Assembly: GCF_023715345.1 (NCBI RefSeq) | Contig: NZ_JAMBNY010000001.1 | Location: 1 to 64,000 of the forward strand | Reading direction: 5' to 3' | DNA length: 64,000 nt | Source: Paenibacillus camelliae | GTDB lineage: Bacteria > Bacillota > Bacilli > Paenibacillales > Paenibacillaceae | Part shown: piece after piece, positions 1-8,192 of the stretch | Position numbering within the stretch: the stretch's first letter is position 1 | Layout of the letters: the number at the start of each line of letters is the position of its first letter | Translations under genes and position numbers: made by a program | The notes under the pieces: generated by a model | The model's input: only the letters and a program-made list of their open reading frames with translations | Database searches by the model: none | What the model was told of the DNA's origin: nothing

Positions 1-120
1 ACGTTTGGTGACGATGGCGAAAGGGAACCACGCGTACCCATCTCGAACACGACCGTTAAGCCTTTCAGCGCCGATGGTACTTGGACCGCAGGGTCCTGGG
101 AGAGTAGGACGTTGCCAAGC
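1..120 (+). rRNA. rrf: 5S ribosomal RNA, last gene of an rRNA operon
   Basis: The sequence matches the Firmicute 5S pattern, including the central GAACACG and the block around AGCGCCGATGGTACTTGG, and it ends CCTGGGAGAGTAGGAC. Bases 3-13 pair with 110-120 to form an 11-bp helix I (with G-U pairs), so the gene is essentially complete, starting at about base 1-3. 23S and 16S should lie upstream of the window. A U-tract terminator follows at once. Confidence 0.93.
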
Positions 121-128
121 ACGAAGGT

Positions 129-158
129 AGCCTATTGCGTATGCAGTAGGCTTTTTTT
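129..158 (+). terminator. Terminator of the rRNA operon
   Basis: A 10-bp stem (AGCCTATTGC with GCAGTAGGCT, one G-U pair, GTAT loop) is followed by seven T. It lies eight bases after the 5S gene. The same hairpin recurs at 523-551 and 907-935. Confidence 0.9.
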
Positions 159-522
159 GTTGTGCGGAGAATATAGTGTTGATGCAGGGTGATTGCGCAG
201 AGCCGAGTCAGTGAGGATTTGGTTTAATGAGCTAAAGCTACGACGTTTGTAATGTGCATCGTAGTAACGAGCTAATGATTTAAGCTTGATTATCTCTATA
301 GACTTTTAACCAGTATCTATTAATAAAAGTGTCTTGCTGAGGAAGTCATTGCAGTAATTCAGGAGAGTGTCTGAATCTGTTCGACGTATATTCGAAGATG
401 AGGCAGCGGTAGTATAGGATGATTCAGACGCCGACCTTGAGGTTAGAACATGATGCTAATCAGTGTGTGTAGTCACGATGTTAAACAACCGGTGCGGAAT
501 GGCCGTTGCCAAGCACGAAGGA

Positions 523-551
523 AGTCTATTGCGTATGCAGTAGGCTTTTTT
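523..551 (+). terminator. Second copy of the rRNA-type terminator
   Basis: AGTCTATTGC pairs with GCAGTAGGCT (G-U pairs at two places) and six T follow. It is the copy inside repeat unit 2 and no gene precedes it directly. The stem stays pairable despite substitutions. Confidence 0.7.
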
Positions 552-906
552 GTTGTGCGGAGATGTAGTGTTGATGCAGGGTGATTGCGTAGAGCTCAGA
601 CGGTGAGGTTTAGAGTAATGAGCTAAAAAAGAATGTGTGTAATGTGCATTGCAGTAACAGGTTGCTGGTATAAGCTTGTTTGTATTTATAGACTTTTAAT
701 CAGATCTATCAATGAAAGCGAAATGCTGAGGTAGTCATTGCGGTAATTCAGGAGAGTGTCTGATCGACGTATATTCGATGATGAGGCAGCGGTAGTATAG
801 GATGATTCAGACGCCGACCTTGAGGCCATAGCATGATGTTAATCAAGGAAGTGTAATCACGATATAAAACAACCGGTGCGGAATGGACGTTGCCAAGCAC
901 GAAGGA

Positions 907-935
907 AGCCTATTGCGTATGCAGTAGGCTTTTTT
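907..935 (+). terminator. Third copy of the rRNA-type terminator
   Basis: The stem AGCCTATTGC/GCAGTAGGCT is followed by six T. It sits in the truncated third repeat unit and is the last recognisable part of the repeat array. Confidence 0.7.
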
Positions 936-1161
936 GTTGTGCGGACATAGCATGTTAATTTGTAAAAATGTAATTGTTAAAATTAGAAGATGGTTTGCGA
1001 TTCAAATTTACTCCATTTGAGTTTAAAGTACATGGAATTGTGATGTTACTTTAGTGGCTTTTTTGTTATAATAGGCTTGTTGTACATTTTTGTCGGTATT
1101 CAGTTAATCTGCCAACAGCAGCATGTAGCAATAGATTCTAGATTGGGAAGGAGTGGATTTA

Positions 1162-1362
1162 ATGGATATGGATAAATTAATAGCTCGAATTAATGTTTTA
1201 GCTAAAAAAAATAAAACAGTAGGCTTGACTCCAGCTGAACAAGCAGAGCGTGCAGAGCTAAGAGCAAAATATCTAGCTACGTTTAAGTCTAATTTTAAGC
1301 AACAGCTTGATAGTATCAAATATGTTGAGGATGAACAGTCAGATACAAAGCCGTTGCATTAA
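1162..1362 (+). CDS. DUF896 family protein (YnzC-like)
   Basis: A small cytoplasmic protein of 66 residues. It carries the DUF896 pattern: an N-terminal KLIARINVLAKK helix, then the LTPAEQAERAELRAKYL segment, then a basic FKSNFKQQLDSIK stretch. YnzC of B. subtilis has the same two-helix plan and lies in the LexA-controlled yneA-yneB-ynzC operon; here no yneA or yneB is adjacent and I see no LexA box upstream. The start is ATG 1162, eight bases after GGAAGGAG (1146-1153); the GTG at 1153 overlaps this site and is rejected. A TATAAT at 1067-1072 may be its -10. Molecular function is unknown for the family. Confidence 0.88.
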   Translation: MDMDKLIARINVLAKKNKTVGLTPAEQAERAELRAKYLATFKSNFKQQLDSIKYVEDEQSDTKPLH

Positions 1363-1390
1363 CGATAGTTATATTTGAGGAGGAGTTCAT

Positions 1391-1903
1391 TTGTCACGTT
1401 CTTGGGAAAGAAAAGTTAAAAAGAATATGGATCAAATCAACAAACAGCGTAAAAAAGCTGGAGTTGGCAATCTCGTGCTCAACACGGAGAAAAAACATGA
1501 GCTGACCTTCAAAGGTAGAAATTACGTTTTACCTATCGTATTAATATTTTTTATTGGTATGTACAATATTATTAGCTTGATGAATCCGGAATTTGAGTTT
1601 TCTACGATGTACTGGTTGACAATTATCGCATATGTGGCGCTTGCTGCGTTATTTTTCTTCCGTAAACCATACCTAACCATTGGTAAGGATTATATTCAAT
1701 CTCGTAGAATGATGGGGGACAAGCAGCTTTTCGCTGTAGCGATTAAGGAGATAAAGGTACAGGCCGGATATATATTCATCGTTCCGAGTCATGGAAGCAG
1801 CTGGGCTTTTAATCGTACCTTTAATCGCTTCCCAATCGATGAGATGTCTGTTGAGCTGAAGAAGTTTGCTGACAAATTCAACATTACTTGGACAGAAGGC
1901 TAA
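1391..1903 (+). CDS. Hypothetical membrane protein with two transmembrane helices
   Basis: 170 residues with a TTG start six bases after GAGGAGGAG. The N-terminal 40 residues are strongly basic ([20 protein letters not shown]) and should be cytoplasmic. Two hydrophobic helices follow at about 45-65 and 73-90 as a hairpin, then a soluble C-terminal domain of about 80 residues that resembles a small PH-like fold ([16 protein letters not shown], then a strand-rich stretch), which is a guess. It lies 28 bases after the DUF896 gene and 25 bases before a HAD phosphatase, so the three may be one transcript. I do not recognise a named family. Confidence 0.75.
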   Translation: MSRSWERKVKKNMDQINKQRKKAGVGNLVLNTEKKHELTFKGRNYVLPIVLIFFIGMYNIISLMNPEFEFSTMYWLTIIAYVALAALFFFRKPYLTIGKDYIQSRRMMGDKQLFAVAIKEIKVQAGYIFIVPSHGSSWAFNRTFNRFPIDEMSVELKKFADKFNITWTEG

Positions 1904-1928
1904 ATTCAATCTAGGAGGAGAAACCATC

Positions 1929-2714
1929 GTGAAAAAAGCTGTAATGTTTGATCTTGATGATACGCTATTATGGGATGAGCGTAGTGTAAGGGAAGCGTTT
2001 CGTGCAACCTGTGACTATGCCGCAGAGAAAGCTGGAGTAGATCAGGATTTGCTAGAGGAAGCGGTAAGACGTGAAGCAAGAGAGATATATGAAGCGTTTG
2101 AAGCATTTCCATTTACGAAAATGATAGGTATTAATCCGTTCGAAGGACTTTGGGCTCGTTTTGCTGAAGGGAAGCAAGAGGAGTTCCGGAAGCTAGAGCA
2201 ATTTGTGCCTAGCTATCGTTCGGATGCATGGACGAGAGGATTAGCTGCACTTGGAGTACACGATGAGCAGCTTGGTAAAGAGCTAGGAGAGATGTTCCCT
2301 GCAGAGCGTCGCAAGCGTCCACTCGTATACGAGGAAACCTTTGCGGTGCTGGATCAGCTTAAAGGAAAGTATAAGCTGTTGCTGCTTACGAATGGTTCGC
2401 CTGATCTGCAGCAAGAAAAGCTTGCAGGAGTACCTGAGCTTGCTACATATTTTGATCATATCATTATCTCGGGAGACTTTGGTAAAGGAAAGCCCGACGT
2501 TACGATCTTTGAATATGCGTTAAGTAAGCTAGAACTGTCTGCCGAACAATGTGTGATGGTCGGTGATAAGCTGACAACTGACATTCTTGGAGCGAATACA
2601 GCAGGAATTGATTCTGTATGGATTAATCGTCATGGCGTAGACCGCAATGATGACATTATTCCTACACATACGATCAAGAGCCTGCAAGAGCTGTTTAACA
2701 TTATTGAACCCTAG
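1929..2714 (+). CDS. HAD-superfamily hydrolase (phosphatase, YjjG/YsaA-like)
   Basis: 261 residues, cytoplasmic phosphatase of the haloacid dehalogenase superfamily. Motif I is FDLDDTLL (nucleophile Asp8, acid Asp10), motif II is LLLTNGSP, motif III the Lys in GKGKPD, and motif [16 protein letters not shown] four-helix cap sits between motifs I and II (C1-type cap), the layout of nucleotide or small sugar-phosphate phosphatases. The start is GTG 1929, eight bases after AGGAGGAG; the longer frame from 1866 would overlap the upstream gene and lacks a ribosome site. Substrate cannot be told from sequence. A terminator follows. Confidence 0.85.
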   Translation: MKKAVMFDLDDTLLWDERSVREAFRATCDYAAEKAGVDQDLLEEAVRREAREIYEAFEAFPFTKMIGINPFEGLWARFAEGKQEEFRKLEQFVPSYRSDAWTRGLAALGVHDEQLGKELGEMFPAERRKRPLVYEETFAVLDQLKGKYKLLLLTNGSPDLQQEKLAGVPELATYFDHIIISGDFGKGKPDVTIFEYALSKLELSAEQCVMVGDKLTTDILGANTAGIDSVWINRHGVDRNDDIIPTHTIKSLQELFNIIEP

Positions 2715-2748
2715 CACTTATTGAATCGTTATTCATTGATCACTCATT

Positions 2749-2798
2749 AAAGCCTGAATGATAGGAAATCTCCTTCGTTCAGGCTTTTTCTTTTTTCT
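2749..2798 (+). terminator. Rho-independent terminator
   Basis: AAAGCCTGAA pairs with TTCAGGCTTT across a 19-base interval, followed by a T-rich run. It ends the 1.16-2.71 kb transcript. Confidence 0.85.
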
Positions 2799-2889
2799 AT
2801 GGGCCGCTAAATATAAGTAGTCTGAAACAAATCATCATCTTTTTTCGTTTAAATGATATGTCGACAATGCTTATACTAAAGGAGAAACG

Positions 2890-3837
2890 ATGAGAACCGT
2901 TAAAAGAAAACAATCAAAACGTAAGAAGCTATTAAAATGGATCGGTGCACTTGCCGTACTGTGTATTGTTCTACTCACTGTTAATTTTGTAATGAATAAA
3001 TCAATGAGCACAACAACATATCATATTACTCATGCGAAAATAAACGACTCGCTAGACGGTTTTACGATCGTACAGCTTAGCGATCTACACTCCATCCGCA
3101 ATGAACGGACAGGAGAGTACATTACAAAAAAGGTGAGGAAGGAAGAGCCTCATATCATTGTGATTACTGGAGACTTGATCGATTATACGTACTACACTGA
3201 CTTAAGAGACAAGCATATGCAAGAAGAGAAAGGTACTCAAGTCTTAGACTTGAAAACCGTTGAGTTTGTCGATGAGCTGACGGAAATTGCTCCAGTCTAT
3301 TATGTGTTTGGCAATCATGAGCGAGTCTTCGATAACATGGACGAGCCCTTTCTAAAAGCATTAGTTGATAAGGGCGTTATTATATTAAATAATAAACAGA
3401 CAACGATAACCTATAATGAGCAAACGATAAATGTAGTGGGCATCTCAGATCCGACAACGGCGTTTATGGAAGAACGCTTTGTAGGTCTCGGTGGTGGTGA
3501 CAATATTATGAAGGCGATGCTAATGGGAGCTACAGAAACGATCGACAGCAATTTGTATACGGTGCTGTTGTCGCATCGCCCTGAGTATTATGAGATGTAT
3601 ACGCAATACGCGGTAGATCTAGTATTAACCGGTCACGCTCATGGGGGGCAAATTCGAATCCCATTCATGGGTGGTCTCTATGCGCCTAATCAAGGTTTTT
3701 TCCCAGAATATACGAGTGGGGAGTTTGAAAATGGCTCGATGAGTATGATTGTAAGTCGAGGAATTGGGAACTCAGCCTTCCCATTACGCGTATTCAATCC
3801 ACCAGAAATTATAACGATAAAACTAACAGCCGAATAG
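2890..3837 (+). CDS. Membrane-anchored metallophosphoesterase (YkuE/YaeI-like)
   Basis: 315 residues. A basic N-terminus (KRKQSKRKKLLK) precedes one transmembrane helix at about 18-37, so the catalytic domain is expected outside the membrane. The calcineurin-type phosphoesterase signature is complete: VQLSDLHS (DxH), VITGDLID (GDxxD), VFGNHERV (GNHE), LLSHRPE and VLTGHAHGGQ (GHxHGGQ) in order. Relatives include phosphodiesterases such as YkuE and UDP-2,3-diacylglucosamine hydrolase-like YaeI. The start is ATG 2890, five bases after AAAGGAG. It has its own terminator, shared with the convergent mtnD. Confidence 0.88.
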   Translation: MRTVKRKQSKRKKLLKWIGALAVLCIVLLTVNFVMNKSMSTTTYHITHAKINDSLDGFTIVQLSDLHSIRNERTGEYITKKVRKEEPHIIVITGDLIDYTYYTDLRDKHMQEEKGTQVLDLKTVEFVDELTEIAPVYYVFGNHERVFDNMDEPFLKALVDKGVIILNNKQTTITYNEQTINVVGISDPTTAFMEERFVGLGGGDNIMKAMLMGATETIDSNLYTVLLSHRPEYYEMYTQYAVDLVLTGHAHGGQIRIPFMGGLYAPNQGFFPEYTSGEFENGSMSMIVSRGIGNSAFPLRVFNPPEIITIKLTAE

Positions 3838-3856
3838 CTTAATTGTTGTAGTAAAA

Positions 3857-3892
3857 AAGCGAATGATCACGATAATAGTGACATTCGCTTTA
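3857..3892. terminator. Bidirectional terminator between convergent genes
   Basis: AAAGCGAATG pairs with CATTCGCTTT, with further pairing inside (TCAC/GTGA). A-rich and T-rich flanks on either side let it serve both the phosphoesterase gene and mtnD. Confidence 0.75.
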
Positions 3893-3908
3893 TTAATATG
3901 GTTAAGTA

Positions 3909-4448
3909 TTATTTCACGAAGCTAGGATCGTGGTGCGGATGAGCAATCCAGCCTTCTGTTTCAATAAATAGACGTACTGCAACGATTTTTTTGTTCTCCA
4001 TCAATGTAAAGAAGTGAGGAGTGTGCTCTGGTACAGAGATAACGTCTCCTGCTTCAAGCTCGACATCGAAGTAGCCGATCTCATCATTGCCTTTAATAAT
4101 GAAAATACCTTGACCTGCTGTAATGGCGCGAACTTCATCTTCAGTATGAGTATGAACGTTTTCGAATTTTGCAAGAAGCTCTTCAAGATTAGGTGTAGCT
4201 TCAGATAATGTGATGACATCCCAAGTTAGGTAGCCGCGACGACTAGCTAGATCGCGAATATCTGCATCGAATGTATCTAGAATTTCTTGTTTTTCTTCAT
4301 CAGTAAGTACGAATTTTTCTTTTAGGTCCTCACGAAGCTTGCTCGTATCCCAGTGCTCATAGATAACTTCATATTGAGCAAGAAACTCTCTAACTGCTTG
4401 TTCACCCTTGATGCGTTCATTTGTGTTTCGAATTCTTATCTCTGCCAT
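3909..4448 (-). CDS. mtnD: Acireductone dioxygenase (ARD), methionine salvage
   Basis: 179 residues, the usual length. ARD oxidises 1,2-dihydroxy-3-keto-5-methylthiopentene, giving with Fe2+ the 2-keto acid precursor of methionine and formate, with Ni2+ an off-pathway product with CO. Metal ligands are visible in the cupin: His99, His101 and Glu105 in VHTHTEDEVR, and His145 in VPEHTPHFF. An AAAGGTGG ribosome site precedes the ATG. The rest of the mtn pathway is not in this window; instead the gene is divergent from metH across 142 bp, so two methionine-forming genes share one regulatory region. Confidence 0.93.
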   Translation of the reverse strand: MAEIRIRNTNERIKGEQAVREFLAQYEVIYEHWDTSKLREDLKEKFVLTDEEKQEILDTFDADIRDLASRRGYLTWDVITLSEATPNLEELLAKFENVHTHTEDEVRAITAGQGIFIIKGNDEIGYFDVELEAGDVISVPEHTPHFFTLMENKKIVAVRLFIETEGWIAHPHHDPSFVK

Positions 4449-4485
4449 CTATTATTCCACCTTTTCCAATCGGAATTAAATTGTT

Positions 4486-4532
4486 ATAGTAATACTATTA
4501 TAATTCAAATTCTCATTCTTGTCGATTATAAT
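4486..4532. promoter_or_regulatory. Palindromic operator candidate and metH promoter in the mtnD-metH divergent region
   Basis: A perfect 6-1-6 palindrome, ATAGTA-A-TACTAT, lies at 4486-4498 inside a longer imperfect AT-rich dyad. Downstream a sigma-A-like promoter for metH reads TTCAAA (4504-4509), 17 bp, TATAAT (4527-4532). The palindrome is placed to control either gene. Its 7-1-7-like shape recalls Fur-family boxes but the match is loose, so no regulator is named. There is no room for a SAM or cobalamin riboswitch. Confidence 0.4.
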
Positions 4533-4590
4533 CCTTTTAAGTTGTGTGAATATCTGATAAACTTTGAAATAGTGATTTTGGGAAGGGTGT

Positions 4591-7500
4591 ATGATATTGG
4601 TAACCAGTAAGCTGCAAGAACAGCTAGAAAAGCGCATTCTTATTTTAGATGGTGCAATGGGTACGATGATTCAGCAGGAGAATTTATCGGAAGACGATTT
4701 TGGTGGAGCTGAATTGGATGGCTGTAACGAAATGCTCGTTCTTACGAGACCCGATGTTATCAAGCGCATTCATGAACAATATCTTGAAGCGGGCGCAGAC
4801 ATTATTGAAACGAATACGTTCGGCGCTACGAGTGTTGTTCTCGCTGAATATGATATTCCTGAAAAGGCAAGAGAGATTAATCTGGCTGCAGCTAAGCTAG
4901 CACGTGATGCAGCAGATAAGTTCAGTACGCCGGACAAGCCTCGATTCGTAGCAGGTGCTCTTGGTCCAACGACTAAGACATTGTCTGTAACTGGCGGTGT
5001 AACCTTTGATCAGCTAGTAGAAAGCTATTATGAGCAAACTGTAGCCTTAATCGAAGGCGGCGTTGATGTAATCTTGCTTGAAACCTCACAGGATACGCTA
5101 AATGTTAAAGCAGGCAGTATCGGTGTGCGTAATGCCTTTGAAGCAACCGGCAAAACATTGCCGATTATGATCTCAGGTACGATTGAGCCAATGGGAACGA
5201 CGCTCGCGGGCCAAACCATTGATGCCTTTTATATTTCATTAGAGCATCTGAAGCCGATATCGGTAGGCTTGAACTGTGCAACGGGTCCAGAGTTTATGCG
5301 AGATCATATTCGTACATTGAGCGATATCGCACGAAGCAGCGTGTCTTGCTACCCGAACGCAGGGCTACCAGATGAAAATGGACATTATCACGAAAGTCCA
5401 GAATCATTGGCGAGAAAGCTCGCTGATTTCGCAGAAAATGGTTGGCTTAATATTGCAGGCGGATGCTGTGGAACAACACCAGAGCATATTCGCGCAATGG
5501 CTGAAACGATGGCACAATATAAGCCTCGCACTCAGCTAGGTGAGCATGCCGATGCTGTGTCAGGGATAGAGCCTGTATTTATCGAAGCAGACAACCGTCC
5601 GATTATGATCGGTGAGCGTACTAATATTTCTGGCTCGAGAAAGTTCAAACGCCTCATCAAAGAAGAAAAATATGATGAAGCATCTGAGATTGCTCGCTCA
5701 CAGGTGAAAAACGGTGCGCATATTATAGATATCAATTTGCAGGATACAGAAATTGATGAAGCCTATGCGGTACAACAATTTTTACCGCAGGTAATGAAGA
5801 AAATTAAAGCTCCGATTATGATTGACTCAACGTACGATCATATTATTGAGCTTGGTCTAAAATATTCACAAGGTAAAGCCGTTATTAACTCTATTAATCT
5901 CGAAGATGGCGAAATAAAATTCGAAAAAATCGTGCCGCTTATTCATAAGTATGGGGCGGCTGTGGTCATGATTCTTATTGATGAGCGTGGACAGGCTGTA
6001 TCGCGTGAAGCCAAGCTAGAAGTCGTTGATCGTGCATATGATCTTCTCGTTAATAAGTATGGCGTGAATGAAGAGGATATTATCTTTGACCCGAATATGT
6101 TCCCGATTGGATCAGGAGATCCGCAATACATTGGATCTGCCGTGGAAACATTGGAAGGCATTCGCATGATCAAGGAAAAATACCCTCGCACGAAGACGAT
6201 TCTAGGCCTAAGTAATATATCATTCGGTTTACCTGATGCTGGCCGCGAGGTGCTGAATTCGGTTTATCTGTATCACGCGACGAAGGCGGGACTTGATTAC
6301 GCCATTGTCAATACAGAGAAGCTGGAGCGTTATGCCTCTATACCAGCGGAGGAGAGAGAGCTGGCAGAGCAGCTGATCTATAATACGAATGATGATACAT
6401 TAGCTAATTTTGTCGCTGCTTTCCGTAATAAAAAGGTCGAGAAAAAGGAAAAGCTTTCGAATCTGACGCTAGAGGAGCGTCTGGCATCCTATATCGTTGA
6501 AGGGACGAAGGAAGGTTTAATTGCCGACCTTGATCTAGCCCGTGAGAAATATACGCCGCTTGATATTATTAACGGACCGCTCATGAAGGGGATGGAAGAG
6601 GTCGGCCGATTGTTTAACAACAACGAGCTGATCGTAGCAGAAGTGCTGCAAAGCGCTGAGGTCATGAAGGCATCTGTTACTCATCTAGAGCAGTTTATGG
6701 AGAAAACAGAAACAGCAACCAAGGGTAAAATTATGCTGGCGACTGTTAAGGGCGACGTGCATGATATCGGTAAAAATCTCGTTGAGATTATTCTATCGAA
6801 TAACGGCTACAAAATTATTAACCTCGGTATTAAGGTACCGCCAGATCGCATTATTGAAGCGTATCGTGAGGAGAAGGTTGATGCTATCGGTCTATCAGGA
6901 CTTCTCGTTAAATCCGCCCAGCAAATGGTCTTAACCGCACAGGACTTGCGCAATGCAGGTATTGACGCGCCAATTCTTGTTGGCGGGGCAGCTTTAACTC
7001 GCAAATTTACAAGAACTAGAATATTACCTGAATACGATGGAATGGTTATCTACGCGAAGGATGCGATGGATGGCTTGGAGCTTGCGAATAAGCTCACAAC
7101 TGCTACGCTGAGAACAGAGCTGGAGCAGGAAATTGCGGAGCAGCGTGCTAATCTTGCTAACGAAGCGGAGGAAAAGAAAAAGCTGCCTCCGATGACGAGA
7201 GCAGCGCGTTCGAGCATCTCACCAGATGCGCCGGTATTTATGCCACCAGATACAGAGCGCCATATTTTACGGAACATTCCACTAGGTCAAGTGCTACCGT
7301 ACGTTAATATGCAAATGCTGCTTGGCCATCACCTAGGTGTCAAAGGTCAAGTCGACAAGCTGCTGGCTGCCGGAGACGAACGAACGGAGCAGCTGAAGGA
7401 TATGGTTGATCAGATTTATCGTGAAGGAATGGCGGAAGGCTTCTTAGAGGCAAATGGGATGTATCGATTCTTCCCTGCTCAATCATCCGGCAACGATGTC

Positions 7501-8037
7501 ATTATTTACGATCCGAATGATCATACGAAGGAAATTAAACGCTTCTCCTTCCCTAGACAGCAGGTGGAGCCGTTCCTTTGCTTAGCCGATTATCTAAAAT
7601 CGGTGGACAGTGGTGTGATGGACTATGTTGGGTTCTTAGTTGTTACTGCTGGAAGCGGGATTCGTGAGCTGTCTAATCAATGGAAGGAAAAAGGAGATTA
7701 TTTACGCTCTCATGCACTGCAAGCCTGCGCGCTCGAGACAGCAGAAGGCTTAGCTGAGAAGATTCACCATATGATGCGTGAGCAATGCGGCTATCCAGAT
7801 CCGCCAGAGATGACGATGAAGCAGCGCTTTGGAGCAAGATATCAAGGGATTCGCGTATCGTTCGGCTATCCAGCTTGTCCGAATCTTGAGGATCAGGGTC
7901 CATTGTTCGAGCTGATGCAGCCAGAGGATATCGGAATAGAGCTGACAGAAGGCTTTATGATGGAGCCAGAGGCTTCAGTATCAGCCATGGTATTCGCACA
8001 TCCAGAAGCACAATATTTCAATGTAGATAAAGCGTAA
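4591..8037 (+). CDS. metH: Cobalamin-dependent methionine synthase
   Basis: 1148 residues, near the usual length. It transfers a methyl group from 5-methyltetrahydrofolate to homocysteine through methylcobalamin. All four modules are present: homocysteine-binding barrel (about 10-320, zinc cysteines in GLNCATG and GGCCGTT), pterin-binding domain (about 350-600, from MIGERTNISGS), B12 cap and B12-binding domain (about 640-860, with DVHDIGKN whose His ligates cobalt), and the AdoMet reactivation domain (about 910-1140, with RFGARYQGIRVSFGYPACPN). The first ATG lies only three bases from GGAAGGG (4581-4587); TTG 4597 has a better nine-base spacing and may be the real start. It is monocistronic. 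Confidence 0.97.
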   Translation: MILVTSKLQEQLEKRILILDGAMGTMIQQENLSEDDFGGAELDGCNEMLVLTRPDVIKRIHEQYLEAGADIIETNTFGATSVVLAEYDIPEKAREINLAAAKLARDAADKFSTPDKPRFVAGALGPTTKTLSVTGGVTFDQLVESYYEQTVALIEGGVDVILLETSQDTLNVKAGSIGVRNAFEATGKTLPIMISGTIEPMGTTLAGQTIDAFYISLEHLKPISVGLNCATGPEFMRDHIRTLSDIARSSVSCYPNAGLPDENGHYHESPESLARKLADFAENGWLNIAGGCCGTTPEHIRAMAETMAQYKPRTQLGEHADAVSGIEPVFIEADNRPIMIGERTNISGSRKFKRLIKEEKYDEASEIARSQVKNGAHIIDINLQDTEIDEAYAVQQFLPQVMKKIKAPIMIDSTYDHIIELGLKYSQGKAVINSINLEDGEIKFEKIVPLIHKYGAAVVMILIDERGQAVSREAKLEVVDRAYDLLVNKYGVNEEDIIFDPNMFPIGSGDPQYIGSAVETLEGIRMIKEKYPRTKTILGLSNISFGLPDAGREVLNSVYLYHATKAGLDYAIVNTEKLERYASIPAEERELAEQLIYNTNDDTLANFVAAFRNKKVEKKEKLSNLTLEERLASYIVEGTKEGLIADLDLAREKYTPLDIINGPLMKGMEEVGRLFNNNELIVAEVLQSAEVMKASVTHLEQFMEKTETATKGKIMLATVKGDVHDIGKNLVEIILSNNGYKIINLGIKVPPDRIIEAYREEKVDAIGLSGLLVKSAQQMVLTAQDLRNAGIDAPILVGGAALTRKFTRTRILPEYDGMVIYAKDAMDGLELANKLTTATLRTELEQEIAEQRANLANEAEEKKKLPPMTRAARSSISPDAPVFMPPDTERHILRNIPLGQVLPYVNMQMLLGHHLGVKGQVDKLLAAGDERTEQLKDMVDQIYREGMAEGFLEANGMYRFFPAQSSGNDVIIYDPNDHTKEIKRFSFPRQQVEPFLCLADYLKSVDSGVMDYVGFLVVTAGSGIRELSNQWKEKGDYLRSHALQACALETAEGLAEKIHHMMREQCGYPDPPEMTMKQRFGARYQGIRVSFGYPACPNLEDQGPLFELMQPEDIGIELTEGFMMEPEASVSAMVFAHPEAQYFNVDKA

Positions 8038-8041
8038 TTCA

Positions 8042-8092
8042 GATGCTGTTGGTCAGAGGAGTTGTAGCTCCTTTGGTCAGCAGCATTTTTTT
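8042..8092 (+). terminator. Rho-independent terminator after metH
   Basis: ATGCTG pairs with CAGCAT, enclosing a second stem (AGAGGAG with CTCCTTT), and seven T follow. Confidence 0.8.
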
Positions 8093-8119
8093 GCCATGAC
8101 GTATTTCCATAATCCAGTA

Positions 8120-8148
8120 TTGAACATCGAACATGCATTCGATACACT
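8120..8148 (+). promoter_or_regulatory. mrfAB promoter with LexA-like box in the spacer
   Basis: TTGAAC (8120-8125), a 17-bp spacer and TACACT (8143-8148) form a sigma-A promoter 44 bp before mrfA. The spacer holds CGAACATGCATTCG (8128-8141), which matches the Bacillus SOS box CGAACATATGTTCG at 11 of 14 positions; the left half is perfect and the right half has ATTCG for GTTCG. The placement is that of a repressor operator. SOS control is inferred. Confidence 0.5.
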
Positions 8149-8192
8149 ATAGAGAGGAAAAGAGAAGCGGTGTAAGAAAGAGGAGATTGAAA

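Larger units (their letters stand above)
111..947 (+). repeat. Tandem repeat of the 5S tail, terminator and downstream spacer (about 2.1 units)
   Basis: The unit begins with the last ten bases of 5S (GTTGCCAAGC). Units run 111-504 (394 bp) and 505-888 (384 bp), then a partial third unit 889 to about 947. Units 1 and 2 are clearly alike over their whole length but diverged by substitutions and small indels. Each starts with the terminator hairpin (129-158, 523-551, 907-935). Each full unit also has an inverted repeat around GTGTCTGA...GATTCAGAC (about 367-431 and 756-812). I find no open reading frame here. It probably arose by duplication of the 3' flank of an rRNA operon; whether it is transcribed is unknown. 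Confidence 0.85.

Noticed and set aside
4449-4590. SAM or cobalamin riboswitch before metH
   Set aside because: The gap is too short and lacks the conserved stems and B12 box.
4353-4610. Plus-strand 85-residue ORF upstream of metH
   Set aside because: It runs antisense through the start of mtnD and the divergent promoter and has no ribosome site.
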